Shown: positions 44,574 to 53,032, numbered from the stretch's first letter. The stretch: DNA of 64,000 nt from Streptomyces alanosinicus (GCF_014650595.1 NZ_BMVG01000005.1:310001-374000); one strand, 5' to 3'. Translations and numbers: made by a program. The notes: generated by a model from the letters alone, not told the origin.

Positions 44574-47287
44574 ACTACATCGTGAACGGCAAGGAATTCG
44601 ACCGGGAGCCGGCCCCCGGTCAGTGCCTGCGCACCTTCCTGCGCGAACTCGGCCACTTCGGCGTCAAGAAGGGCTGTGACGCGGGCGACTGCGGCGCCTG
44701 CACGGTGTGGCTGGACGGCACACCGGTCCACAGCTGCATCACCCCCGCGTTCCGCGCGGACGGCCGTGACGTGACCACGATCGAGGGCCTTGGACGGCCC
44801 GGCGCCCCGCATCCCATGCAGCGGCAGTTCGAGGACGCCCCGGGTTTCCAGTGCGGATTCTGCACCGCAGGGATGATCATGACGTCGGCGACCTTCACCG
44901 AGGACCAGAAGGCGGATCTGCCCCGGGCGTTGAAGGGGAACCTCTGCCGCTGCACCGGATACCGGGCGATCGAGGACGCCGTGAAGGGCGTCAGAGCGGT
45001 GGAGACGGCGGCGCCGGGCAAGGCCGTCGGGGCGAGTGTCGGCGCGCCCGCGGGCCACGACGTGGTGACGGGGCACGCCGAGTTCACCATGGACACACAC
45101 ATCGACGGCATGCTGCACCTCAAGGTGCTGCACTCACCGCACGCGCACGCCCGGATCCGCTCGGTCGACAAGAGCGCCGCCCTCGCGGTGCCCGGCGTGC
45201 AGCGGGTCTACACCTGGGAGGACGTACCCCGGAAACGTTTCAACACGGCGATCCACACCGACCACCTGGTCGACCCGGACGACACCTTCATCCTCGACGA
45301 CATGGTCCGCTTCGCCGGCCAGCGCGTCGCCGCGGTCCTGGCCGACACGGTCGGGGCGGCCGAGGAGGGATGCCGGCGGCTCGTCGTCGAGTACGAGGTG
45401 CTGCCGGCGGTGTTCGACCCCGAGGCCGCGATGGCCGACGGCGCACCCCAGCTGCACGGCTGCGACGATCCGTTCGTCCGCGACCCCGTCCACAACATCC
45501 TCGTCGAACTCCACTCGCACATCGGCGACGTCGACGCGGGATTCGCCGCGGCCGACGTCATCCACGAAGGCACGTACTTCTCACCACGGGTGCAGCACGC
45601 GCATCTGGAGACCCACGGCGCGATCGCCTGGATGGAGGACGGCCGGCTGAACGTCCGCACCAGTTCGCAGTCACCGTCGATCGCGAAGGTCAAACTGGAG
45701 TACCTGTTCGCGCTGCGCCCGGACCGGGTGAGGGTGTTCTGCAAACGTGTGGGCGGCGGATTCGGCGGCAAGCAGGAGGTGATCGCGGAGGACCTGGTCG
45801 CGCTGGCCACCCTGGACACCGGGCGGCCCAGCTGCCTGGAGTACACCCGTGAGGAGGAGTTCACCACGGCCTCACCGCGGCATCCGATGACCCTGACGGT
45901 CAAGCTCGGCGCGAAGGCCGACGGAACGCTCACCGCGTTCCAGGTGCGCAACGTGTCCAACACCGGCGCCTACGGCAACCACGGCGGCGAAACGGTGTAC
46001 GCGGGCGGAGCCGCCGTCATGATCTACCGCTGCCCCAACAAGAGGTACGACGCGTACTCCGTCTACACGAACACAGTGCCGAGCGGGGCGCTGCGCGGCT
46101 ACGGGATGACACAGCCGGCGTTCGCCGTGGAGTCGGCGATGGACGAACTGGCCCGCGCCCTGCACCTCGGCCCGCTCGAACTGCGCCGACGCAATATCGT
46201 GCGGCCGGGTGAGCCCCTGGTCGCCCTGCACGACGGCCCCGACGACGTGATCTTCACCGAGGACGGACTCGCCCCGTGCATCGACCTGGTGGGCAAGGCC
46301 CTGGCCCGTACGGCAGGCCGGCCGCCGCCGGGCCCCGAGTGGCTCGTCGGAGTCGGTGTGGCGAGTTCCCTGCACGAGACCGCGCCCCCGACGGAACACC
46401 TCTCCGAGGCCTGGGTCACGCTGGGCGACGACCTCCTCTACGAACTGGCCGTCGGTACCGTCGAGTTCGGCGAGGGAACTTCCACGGCCCATGTCCAGAT
46501 CGCCGCCGACCAGCTGGGCACGACGCCCTCGCGGATCCGCCTGGTGCAGTCCGACACCGATCGCACGGGATTCGACACCGGTGCCTTCGCCAGCGCGGGC
46601 CTCTTCGTGGCGGGCAACGCCGTACTGCGGGCGGCGGGCGCCGTGCGCGACCGCATCCTGGAATTCGCCGCGGCGCACACGGGCGTCCACGTCGTGATGT
46701 GCACGATGGACGACGACGGTGTCGTCTGCGGGGACCGGCGGGTGTCGCTGGCCGAGCTCGTCGCGCTGGCACGGGCGCGTGGCATCCGCTTCACCGCCGC
46801 GCGCAAGGCATACGGCTCGCCCCGGAGCGTCACCTCCAACACACAGGGGTTCCGGGTCGCCGTACACCGCGTGACAGGTGAGATCCGGATCCTGTACAGC
46901 GTGCAGGCGGCGGACGCGGGAGTGATCATCAACCCGGCGCAGGTCCGGGGGCAGATCGAGGGCGGTGTCGCCCAGGGCATCGGCTTCGCCCTGACCGAGA
47001 ACCACCACCTCGACGACAGCGGCGTCATGGTCAACCCGAACTTCCGGAACTACCGCATCCCCACCTACGCCGACATTCCCCGAACCGAGGTCCTCCTGGT
47101 GGGCTCGGCGGATTCGGTCGGGCCCATGCGGGCGAAGGGGATGGCCGAGTGCTGTATCAACCCGGTGGCCCCCGCGCTCGCGAACGCGGTGCATGACGCC
47201 ACGGGCGTCCGCTACCGGGCGTTGCCGCTGACTCCGGAACGCGTTTACGGCCGACTCCCCGCGGAGCAGTCGGTGTCGACAGGCTGA
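44570..47287 (+). CDS. Fused 2Fe-2S/molybdopterin subunit of a xanthine dehydrogenase-like enzyme
   Basis: 905 residues. Residues 1-150 are the iron-sulfur subunit: plant-type cluster ligands in CDAGDCGACTVWLDG and HSC, second cluster in CGFCTAGM and CRCTGY. From about 165 on it is the large molybdenum-cofactor subunit (AHLETHGAIAWME, GGGFGGKQEV, a G-A-L-R-G-Y-G motif near 500, and the active-site Glu region near AKGMAECCINP at the end). CoxS and CoxL are usually separate proteins; here they are one chain. Substrate is not evident (purine, aldehyde or N-heterocycle). No MoCo insertion factor (XdhC/CoxF) is seen nearby. Confidence 0.9.
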   Translation: MNYIVNGKEFDREPAPGQCLRTFLRELGHFGVKKGCDAGDCGACTVWLDGTPVHSCITPAFRADGRDVTTIEGLGRPGAPHPMQRQFEDAPGFQCGFCTAGMIMTSATFTEDQKADLPRALKGNLCRCTGYRAIEDAVKGVRAVETAAPGKAVGASVGAPAGHDVVTGHAEFTMDTHIDGMLHLKVLHSPHAHARIRSVDKSAALAVPGVQRVYTWEDVPRKRFNTAIHTDHLVDPDDTFILDDMVRFAGQRVAAVLADTVGAAEEGCRRLVVEYEVLPAVFDPEAAMADGAPQLHGCDDPFVRDPVHNILVELHSHIGDVDAGFAAADVIHEGTYFSPRVQHAHLETHGAIAWMEDGRLNVRTSSQSPSIAKVKLEYLFALRPDRVRVFCKRVGGGFGGKQEVIAEDLVALATLDTGRPSCLEYTREEEFTTASPRHPMTLTVKLGAKADGTLTAFQVRNVSNTGAYGNHGGETVYAGGAAVMIYRCPNKRYDAYSVYTNTVPSGALRGYGMTQPAFAVESAMDELARALHLGPLELRRRNIVRPGEPLVALHDGPDDVIFTEDGLAPCIDLVGKALARTAGRPPPGPEWLVGVGVASSLHETAPPTEHLSEAWVTLGDDLLYELAVGTVEFGEGTSTAHVQIAADQLGTTPSRIRLVQSDTDRTGFDTGAFASAGLFVAGNAVLRAAGAVRDRILEFAAAHTGVHVVMCTMDDDGVVCGDRRVSLAELVALARARGIRFTAARKAYGSPRSVTSNTQGFRVAVHRVTGEIRILYSVQAADAGVIINPAQVRGQIEGGVAQGIGFALTENHHLDDSGVMVNPNFRNYRIPTYADIPRTEVLLVGSADSVGPMRAKGMAECCINPVAPALANAVHDATGVRYRALPLTPERVYGRLPAEQSVSTG

Positions 47288-47293
47288 GTCACC

Positions 47294-48268
47294 ATGAACA
47301 CCGAAAAGAACGTAGCCGCCGCGGCGACGGCGATCATCGGCCAGCGGGTCCTGCCCGGCATGGAGCGGGAGTTCGAGACATGGCAGGAGGACCTCAACGC
47401 CGCGGCCGCCTACTACCCCGGTTTCCTCGGCGCCGAGATCTCCCCGCCGACCCCGCTGCAAACCGACTGGGTCGTGGTGTACCGGTTCGACTCGGTGGCG
47501 CATCTGCAGGCGTGGATCAACAGCGCCACCAGGCAGACGTATCTCGACGTCGGTGCCAGGTACTTCGACGGTCCGGCCACCCAGCAGGTGGTCAGCAGCG
47601 GCACCCATTCACTGGATCCGCTGGTCACCGTGGTGGTCACCCACCGCGTCCTGCCGAACCAGGTCGCCGACTTCCTCGCCTGGCAGCACCGCCTGGTCCA
47701 GGAGGAGAGCAAGTTCGAGGGGTTTCGCGGAACCGAGCTCTTCCGGCCCGTCGAGGGGCTGCAGGAGGAATGGACCACGCTGTACCGCTACGACAGCGCC
47801 GAGCACCTCGACGCCTGGCTGACCTCGCCCGAGAGGCAGGAGATCCTGGCCGAGGGCGAGAAGTTCAGCGACTTCCACCTGCATACGATCGACAACTCGT
47901 TCGGCAGCTGGTTCGCCTTCGAGGGCAACGGCAAGGAGGCACCGCCGCCGCCCTCCGAGACCAGAACCTCCCTCGCCATCTGGGTCGGTCTGTATCCGAC
48001 CGTCGTGCTGCTGACGCTCGCCCTGTCCCCGCTGCACATGCCGCTCTGGATCGGGCTGCTCGTGGGCAACCTGCTGTCGAGTTTCCTCATGAGCTTCCTG
48101 ACCATGCCCTACTACGTGAACCCGCTGCTCGGGCGATGGCTGCGGCCGGCGCCGGACGAACCGGCGGCCCGGAGCAACCTCCGGGGCCTCGGTGTCGTCG
48201 CCGTGGCGATGGCCTTCTGGGCCGTCGTCTTCTACCTCGTCACGGTCCGGTTCTGGACACTGCCCTGA
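47294..48268 (+). CDS. Membrane protein with two antibiotic-biosynthesis-monooxygenase (ABM) domains
   Basis: 324 residues: two ABM-type dimeric alpha-beta barrel units (about 10-100 and 110-200; compare GQRVLPGMEREFETWQEDL with THRVLPNQVADFLAWQHRL) and three membrane helices in the last 100 residues. ABM domains occur in small monooxygenases and heme- or quinone-handling proteins. It starts 6 bases after the molybdenum hydroxylase stop, so it is part of that operon. ATG at 47294; no ligand motif known. Confidence 0.8.
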   Translation: MNTEKNVAAAATAIIGQRVLPGMEREFETWQEDLNAAAAYYPGFLGAEISPPTPLQTDWVVVYRFDSVAHLQAWINSATRQTYLDVGARYFDGPATQQVVSSGTHSLDPLVTVVVTHRVLPNQVADFLAWQHRLVQEESKFEGFRGTELFRPVEGLQEEWTTLYRYDSAEHLDAWLTSPERQEILAEGEKFSDFHLHTIDNSFGSWFAFEGNGKEAPPPPSETRTSLAIWVGLYPTVVLLTLALSPLHMPLWIGLLVGNLLSSFLMSFLTMPYYVNPLLGRWLRPAPDEPAARSNLRGLGVVAVAMAFWAVVFYLVTVRFWTLP

Positions 48269-48300
48269 CCGGCGGCCGCCCGGAGATCATCATCGGTGCG

Positions 48301-48639
48301 TCACTGGATGGTCCAGCCCACGCTGCCGACCCCCGAGCTGTAGAACGCGCAGTTGCCGTTGGACTCACCGTACTGTCCCGGGTCCAGCGTCACCCAGTTG
48401 CCGGAGACGTCCGGGGCCCAGCCGCAGACGATCTCGGCGCGGAACGTGATGGCGTGGTCGGTGTTGTTCGTGCAGCCCGCGATGCCGACGTCCGGATCGT
48501 TGTTGTGCACCCAGCCCTGGCAGTCGACGGTCCCCGGCGTGGCGGCCTGCGCCGGAACCGCCGCACCGGCGACGGTGAGGCCCACGGCGGAGACCGCGGC
48601 GGCCAGGCCGGCCGCAAGGATGCGCTTCCTGCTGTGCAT
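48301..48639 (-). CDS. Small secreted protein with four cysteines
   Basis: 112 residues with a Sec signal peptide (KRILAAGLAAAVSAVGLTVAG, ending AQA). The mature 79 residues contain four Cys, all after the cleavage site, suited to two disulfides, and several Gly/Asn/Trp (GWAPDVSGNW). I do not recognise the family. ATG at 48639. It lies tail to tail with the ABM gene and 158 bases downstream of the toxin-like gene stop, on the same strand; there is no sign that it is an immunity protein since it is exported. Confidence 0.7.
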   Translation of the reverse strand: MHSRKRILAAGLAAAVSAVGLTVAGAAVPAQAATPGTVDCQGWVHNNDPDVGIAGCTNNTDHAITFRAEIVCGWAPDVSGNWVTLDPGQYGESNGNCAFYSSGVGSVGWTIQ

Positions 48640-48796
48640 GGTGTACCCCCGTGAGGTCGAGTCACTGTCCTGTCTTCCTGCGACCAGTGAAGGGCACCGG
48701 GGTCCCGGCGTGAACCTGGGACATCTCAGGGTGTATCGGCACCAACCGGCCCTCGGAGTCGGTGAACAGGACATCGATGCGGGGCCCGCCCTCGTC

Positions 48797-51619
48797 TCAC
48801 GTCTCCTCCGCGATGACATGTTCGTACCAGTCGGTGCCTCCGTTGGCCGGCAGGTGTCCGGGGTCATGCCGCCATTCGCTCGCGGTCACCCGGAAGCTCG
48901 CGCCGGGCAGGAGCAGCACCTCGTCCTCCGATCCCTGGTACTTGTGGAACGGATCGATGTCCCGGCCGTACTTGCCGTTGAGGGTCAGCTCCAGCAGGAT
49001 CCGGTGCCTGGCGACTCCGTCCACCTTCTGGCGGCGCATGAAGTCGAGGCCCACGTCCTCCTTGCGACTGGTGCTGTCGAACGACGTGGTGAAGATCGCC
49101 CCCGGCCGGTAGTTCAGCGCCGCGTACTTGCCGTACCTGCTGTAGCCCTCGACGCCGCCGAGGTTCCAGTCACCCCGGTAGACCTTGCCCGTGACACCGG
49201 GCAGCCGGGTCATCGCGTCCATCGTCATGTCGGCGTGCGCCTTCAGTTCCTCGAACAGGATCGGGGCGATCTCGTCGATCCTGCGGTCGATGATCGCGAG
49301 CGCGTTCGTCCTGGCCGGCCCGTCCGGCCCCTGGGCCGCCGCCAGCTGCGGTTCGATCACCGGATCCTCGTCGATGGTGACCAGCGACTCGTGGTCCGGG
49401 TCCCGCGCTGCGTTCCTGAGCTGCTTGATGATCTCCCGGAGCGAGAAGAACTCGGCGGTGGCGACCGCCGGGACGTTGCCGCTGCCGAACGGGGCGTACC
49501 CCTCGGGCAGCAGCCGGCTGCGCACCGCCGCGTTGATCATCTGGTGGGCGCCGCCGGTGTAGGTCATCAGAGCGGTCGCGTGAGCGAGCTTGAACTTCTT
49601 GGCGAGGCCGGCGGTGGAGGCGTTGCCGTTGTCGGCCTTCCACTTGGCCAGCGGGGAACCGGCCGCGTCGCCGGCGAGGAACTCCTGGTACTTGTCGTTC
49701 GCGTCGGCGACCCCGTCGGGTCCGGGCTCCATGAAGCCGCTCGCGCGCGGATCCTGGACCCGGGGCCGGCCCGCCTCGGCGAGATACATCAGCTCGTGCG
49801 GGAACTGCCCGTCCACACACACGTGCTGACGCAGCTCCTCCTCGGTGAAGGGCGCGATGTTCTGGTACATCAGCGCGGCACCCTTGGCCGACCGCAGCAC
49901 CGACTCCTTGGGCCCCTTCACCCCGGCCACCCATGAGCCGCGGAGGATCTCGTAGAGCGAGTGGTCCCAGGACGGCAGCATCCAGCCCATCAGCGCCATC
50001 CGGAAGTCGAACGGGCTCACACCGTCCACGTTCAGCCACTGGAAGGTCTTGAGCATCCGCGTCGTGGTGCCCGACATGCCCGCGACCATCGGGATACCGC
50101 GGGAGGCGTTCGCCTTGGCCCAGCCGGACTCCTGGTTGATCTCGTAGTAGGCGCTGCCCTCGATCCACGGGAGCTTGTCGTGGGGACCGGGCCGGCCCGC
50201 GAAGGCCAGCTCCCGGGCGCTGAGCGGGGCGCCGGCGTTCCTGTACATCTCGGGGGTCTTGCGCTTGTCGTCCCGGTCGGCGTCGCTCCGCTTCACCCGG
50301 GGACCCTGACTGTTGATCATCTCGGCGGTGTCACCGAGGAAGTACTCGCTGTCCGACTGCCAGATCAGGTTGCCGAGCGCATAGGGGTCCTTCGCGTAGT
50401 TGTAGCCGACCTTCGTCCCGCTCAGGGCGGTGCCGGCGACCGTACGGCCCCAGCTGTTGAGGAAGTCCGAGTGTTTCTTGACCTCCTCCTTGTTCATGCC
50501 GAGCGTCGCCGCGTACTGCGGTTTGGGCCCGATGACGTTGTTCAGGACGGCTTTGAGGGAGAGTTTGTCCTCGGCACCGGGCTGTGTGGTGTTGTAGTAG
50601 GCGGCGTTGTAGACGGCCGTCATCAGCTCGCGGACGTTGCCCTCTTTGGTGAAGAAGTTGTTGATCTCGGCTGTGGTGAGCTTCTCGCCCACCTGGCCGC
50701 CGCTGGTCCTGTCGTCGGTGAAGAAGGACTTGTTGGCCTTCGCGGTGTCCTTGCGCTCCGCCTTGGCGTACTCCGTCAGCAGCCGTTTGAGCCGGGCGAC
50801 GGTCCTGCGGGCCGCCGTCAGGGACTTCGGATGTGCGAAGGCGTATCCGCCCAGGCGCTGCTCGAACGTCTCGGCCGCCTGCTGCCAGCCGGTTCTGGCG
50901 TAGTACTCCGCGTGCTCGAAGGGCACGTCACCGTCGCCGTAGCGTTGTACGACGCCCCGGTCGGCGTTCTGCCCACCGGTGCTGCGCTGCACATCAGGGC
51001 CGGCGGCCGGAGCCGGACCGGTGAGCACCCGGCGGGCGTTGGCCTCCGCGGCGCGTTCGAAGCGGTCGGACGGGTCGGAGATCCTGAGCCCGTCGCCGTG
51101 GTCGGTGCCCGCGACCGGGCCCTGGCGCTGCTGGATGACATGGGTCAGCTCATGGGCCAGTGTGTGCCGGTCGCCGCCGCCGTCACCGATGACGACATGG
51201 CTGCCGGAGGTGTAGGCCCGGGCGCCGATCTCGGCCGCGGAGCGCCGGGCGGCGGGCCCGGTGTGCAGCCGTACGTCGGAGAAGTCGGCGCCGAGCCGGG
51301 CCTCCATGTCCGAGCGGACGGTGTCGTCGAGCGGCCGGCCCGGGCCGCGCAGCACGTCGGGGACCGACGAGCGCTGCACGCCGGCCGTGGCCGGTGCGGC
51401 CGTACGCTGTACCGTCGTGTCGTGCCCGTGTCCGGCGTCGTGTCCGGGGTGCGCGTCCTCGATCATCCGCTGTACCGCGCGGTTGCCCGCGGAGCGTTGC
51501 AGCGCGGCGATGTGGTCCGGCGACAGACGGTGGGGCGAACTCGCCTGCTGGGACCGCGTGTTGGGCGCGGTCGTCGATGTCTTCTCGGCCGGTTGCGGCT
51601 GCGGGTCACGAGCGCGCAC
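48797..51619 (-). CDS. Large toxin-like protein: eCIS-core DUF4157 domain plus C-terminal ADP-ribosyltransferase
   Basis: 940 residues, no signal peptide. An N-terminal disordered stretch with LQRSAGNRAVQRM (40-52) leads to a DUF4157 domain (about 92-172) with the metalloprotease-like HELTH motif (156-160). The middle (about 230-800) is not recognised. The C-terminal 130 residues look like an R-S-E class ADP-ribosyltransferase: KVYRGDW (Arg815), TTSFDSTS (about 844-851) and SEDEVLLLPG with Glu898 and Glu900 as the ExE pair. DUF4157 proteins are known cargo of extracellular contractile injection systems. No injection-system genes or obvious immunity gene are in the window. GTG at 51619. Confidence 0.8.
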   Translation of the reverse strand: MRARDPQPQPAEKTSTTAPNTRSQQASSPHRLSPDHIAALQRSAGNRAVQRMIEDAHPGHDAGHGHDTTVQRTAAPATAGVQRSSVPDVLRGPGRPLDDTVRSDMEARLGADFSDVRLHTGPAARRSAAEIGARAYTSGSHVVIGDGGGDRHTLAHELTHVIQQRQGPVAGTDHGDGLRISDPSDRFERAAEANARRVLTGPAPAAGPDVQRSTGGQNADRGVVQRYGDGDVPFEHAEYYARTGWQQAAETFEQRLGGYAFAHPKSLTAARRTVARLKRLLTEYAKAERKDTAKANKSFFTDDRTSGGQVGEKLTTAEINNFFTKEGNVRELMTAVYNAAYYNTTQPGAEDKLSLKAVLNNVIGPKPQYAATLGMNKEEVKKHSDFLNSWGRTVAGTALSGTKVGYNYAKDPYALGNLIWQSDSEYFLGDTAEMINSQGPRVKRSDADRDDKRKTPEMYRNAGAPLSARELAFAGRPGPHDKLPWIEGSAYYEINQESGWAKANASRGIPMVAGMSGTTTRMLKTFQWLNVDGVSPFDFRMALMGWMLPSWDHSLYEILRGSWVAGVKGPKESVLRSAKGAALMYQNIAPFTEEELRQHVCVDGQFPHELMYLAEAGRPRVQDPRASGFMEPGPDGVADANDKYQEFLAGDAAGSPLAKWKADNGNASTAGLAKKFKLAHATALMTYTGGAHQMINAAVRSRLLPEGYAPFGSGNVPAVATAEFFSLREIIKQLRNAARDPDHESLVTIDEDPVIEPQLAAAQGPDGPARTNALAIIDRRIDEIAPILFEELKAHADMTMDAMTRLPGVTGKVYRGDWNLGGVEGYSRYGKYAALNYRPGAIFTTSFDSTSRKEDVGLDFMRRQKVDGVARHRILLELTLNGKYGRDIDPFHKYQGSEDEVLLLPGASFRVTASEWRHDPGHLPANGGTDWYEHVIAEET

Positions 51620-51802
51620 GAAGGCCCGCCTTTCTGCTCGGAGGCGGTGTGGCTCCCACGTTCCCGAGCCGCCGCCGTCGCAGGGATGTCACCCGCTCAC
51701 CCTAGGAACCGGCCGGCCGGAGCGGCAGGGACGGCCGGGCAGACTCCGAGCCCCTCCGGGGGACCGTACGGGCACCGCCACTTCTGTCGTCCGGGCACGC
51801 CC

Positions 51803-51851
51803 GTGGACGTGGCGCGGCCTGTGGACGTGGCGCGGCCTGTGGACGTGACGG
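51803..51851. repeat. Short tandem repeat, 18-base unit
   Basis: The unit GTGGACGTGGCGCGGCCT occurs at 51803-51820 and 51821-51838, and a partial third copy follows at 51839-51851. It lies in the gap upstream of the toxin-like gene. No protein is encoded across it with confidence; its role is unknown. Confidence 0.75.
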
Positions 51852-51852
51852 A

Positions 51853-51880
51853 GCCCGGGAGTCGTATCCAGCTCCCGGGC
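51853..51880 (-). terminator. Hairpin downstream of the permuted tRNA-like elements
   Basis: Arms GCCCGGGAG (51853-51861) and CTCCCGGGC (51872-51880) form a 9-base-pair stem with a 10-base loop, 62 bases after the last stem of the second RNA element on the minus strand. It is a good candidate end for that RNA transcript. There is no T run, as is usual in this genus. Confidence 0.55.
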
Positions 51881-51942
51881 CCCTGGGGATGCCACCCAAT
51901 TGCGCACGCCGGCGGCGTTTAAGAGGACGGATCAGTCATCAG

Positions 51943-52016
51943 GCCGTCGTGTTCTTCCTTTGAACTACCGCACCGTGAAAGAGGTGCAGGCGAGAGTCGA
52001 ACTCGCACCCGACGGC
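51943..52016 (-). ncRNA. Circularly permuted tRNA-like RNA element 2
   Basis: Read 5' to 3' on the minus strand: anticodon-stem 3' arm GCCGTCG (52016-52010), short variable part, T arm GCGAG-TTCGACT-CTCGC (52006-51990), acceptor 3' arm CTGCACC (51989-51983), 8-base linker TCTTTCAC, acceptor 5' arm GGTGCGG (51974-51968), TA, D arm GTTC-AAAGGAA-GAAC (51965-51951), then anticodon-stem 5' arm CGACGGC (51949-51943). All stems pair (one G-U in the acceptor), the T loop fits TTCRANY and the D loop has GG. So the 3' half precedes the 5' half and the acceptor is closed by a loop. This resembles the tRNA-mimic domain of bacterial Y RNAs. Confidence 0.8.
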
Positions 52017-52050
52017 GGTCGTCCGGCCTCGGTCGATCCGGCGATCGGCG

Positions 52051-52212
52051 GCGATGCTGAGACTGGAGCGAGAGTCTGAGATTGATCACGGCTGCCTCTG
52101 CCATGTTGGGCTACCCCGGCCCGTAGTTCGCGCTGTGCCGGGGGAAGGACTCGAACCTTCACTGTCACCGTGTCTTTCAGGCTGAACTTCAGTGTCAGCT
52201 TGCGCTCATCGC
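52051..52212 (-). ncRNA. Circularly permuted tRNA-like RNA element 1 with flanking hairpins
   Basis: Core at 52172-52087 on the minus strand: anticodon-stem 3' arm CACGG (52172-52168), variable TGACAGT, T arm GAAGG-TTCGAGT-CCTTC (52160-52144), acceptor 3' arm CCCCGGC (52143-52137), 16-base linker, acceptor 5' arm GCCGGGG (52120-52114), TA, D arm with GCC/GGC stem and GG in the loop (52111-52094), anticodon-stem 5' arm CCGTG (52091-52087). Outside it lie hairpins GCTGA/TCAGC (52199-52181) and AGACT/AGTCT (52077-52060), and GCGATG (52212-52207) pairs with CATCGC (52056-52051), closing the whole. The layout is a Y-RNA-like molecule. Boundaries are estimated. Confidence 0.8.
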
Positions 52213-52250
52213 GCGAACCGGTCCTCATACCGGCCCGCGCCTGTCGCGCA

Positions 52251-52272
52251 CCCCCGCGCTCGCACGCGGGGG
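52251..52272 (-). terminator. Strong hairpin after the DUF7873-like gene
   Basis: CCCCCGCG (52251-52258) and CGCGGGGG (52265-52272) form an 8-base-pair, all-G/C stem with a 6-base loop, 28 bases after the stop at 52301. It may end the protein message or act as a processing site between it and the RNA elements that follow on the same strand. Confidence 0.55.
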
Positions 52273-52300
52273 CGATCATGGACGCTACCCGTCGTCGGCG

Positions 52301-53032
52301 TCAGCCGAGCAGGTAGCCGAACACCGCGTCGCCGACCCGCTGGTCGGTGATCTCGGCGCCATTGGCCTCCTCACGGGCGAACTTGACCGCCTGCTGGAGC
52401 TTTTCGACCCGCTCCACCAGTTCGTTCACCCGACGCGCCGGAAGCGCTCCGGAGAACTTCACGGTCGTCCAGTACCCGATGGGCACGTCTTCGTAGTACA
52501 CCTCGACCTGCGCCGGGTGCTTGTCGGTCGCCTCCGCCTTGACGTGGTTGCGCGGGACCTTCTTGGTGCGGATCGTGCGCACCGGGTCCGTCTTCCACCA
52601 GTCCGTGGACGGGTCCTGCGACCAGGACTCGGCGGCGTCGAGCGTAGGGAGCTTCCGGACGAACGTGTGCAGGTCGGTGAGCTGCTTCTCCAGGAAGAGG
52701 AGGTAGCTGACCGGGACATCGGTGACGATCGTCCGGCCGTCGACCGTGATGTCCGCGCGGGCCGTGCAGTTCGCCCAGTCCTTGGTGGCGGTCACGTCGA
52801 AGAGGCGGGTGAGCGACGCGGACATCTCCCGCAGTACGTCCTCGGCCTGCACCTGTACGCGCGTGGACTCGGGCGGCAGCTGCTCGCCCTCCTCGTCCTT
52901 CGGCTGGTACGTACGCGAGATACCGGCCAGCAGTGCCGGCTTCTGCACCTTGTGGTGCGCCGCGGTGATGTCCTGGAGCGACTTGCTCTTGACGCCCTTT
53001 TCGACAGCGATGATCTGGTTCAGCTTCGCCAC
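52301..53032 (-). CDS. Conserved actinobacterial protein of unknown function (probably DUF7873)
   Basis: 243 residues, soluble, no signal or membrane segment. It starts (M)AKLNQIIAVEKGVKSKSLQD, has a helical N-terminal half, a middle with TARADITVDGRTIVTDVPVS, a charged strand region (VRTIRTKKVPRNHVKAEATD) and ends in a coiled-coil-like LVERVEKLQQAVKFAREEAN. I believe this is the family called DUF7873; no function is known to me. GTG at 53032 has AAGGGGG upstream. The two permuted tRNA-like elements follow 89 bases after its stop on the same strand, so an RNA-binding role is a reasonable guess (inference). Basic stretches would suit that. Confidence 0.75.
   Translation of the reverse strand: MAKLNQIIAVEKGVKSKSLQDITAAHHKVQKPALLAGISRTYQPKDEEGEQLPPESTRVQVQAEDVLREMSASLTRLFDVTATKDWANCTARADITVDGRTIVTDVPVSYLLFLEKQLTDLHTFVRKLPTLDAAESWSQDPSTDWWKTDPVRTIRTKKVPRNHVKAEATDKHPAQVEVYYEDVPIGYWTTVKFSGALPARRVNELVERVEKLQQAVKFAREEANGAEITDQRVGDAVFGYLLG

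Noticed and set aside
48301..48639. Immunity protein for the ART toxin-like gene
   Set aside because: It has a signal peptide and would be exported, while an ART immunity protein should be cytoplasmic; it is also 158 bases away.
51803..51851. CRISPR-like repeat
   Set aside because: The 18-base units are directly adjacent without spacers, so it is a simple tandem repeat.
51943..52212. Ordinary tRNA genes
   Set aside because: T arms and D arms are clear but in the reverse order, the acceptor strands are joined by a short linker, and there is no anticodon loop of 7 bases. A conventional tRNA cannot be drawn.
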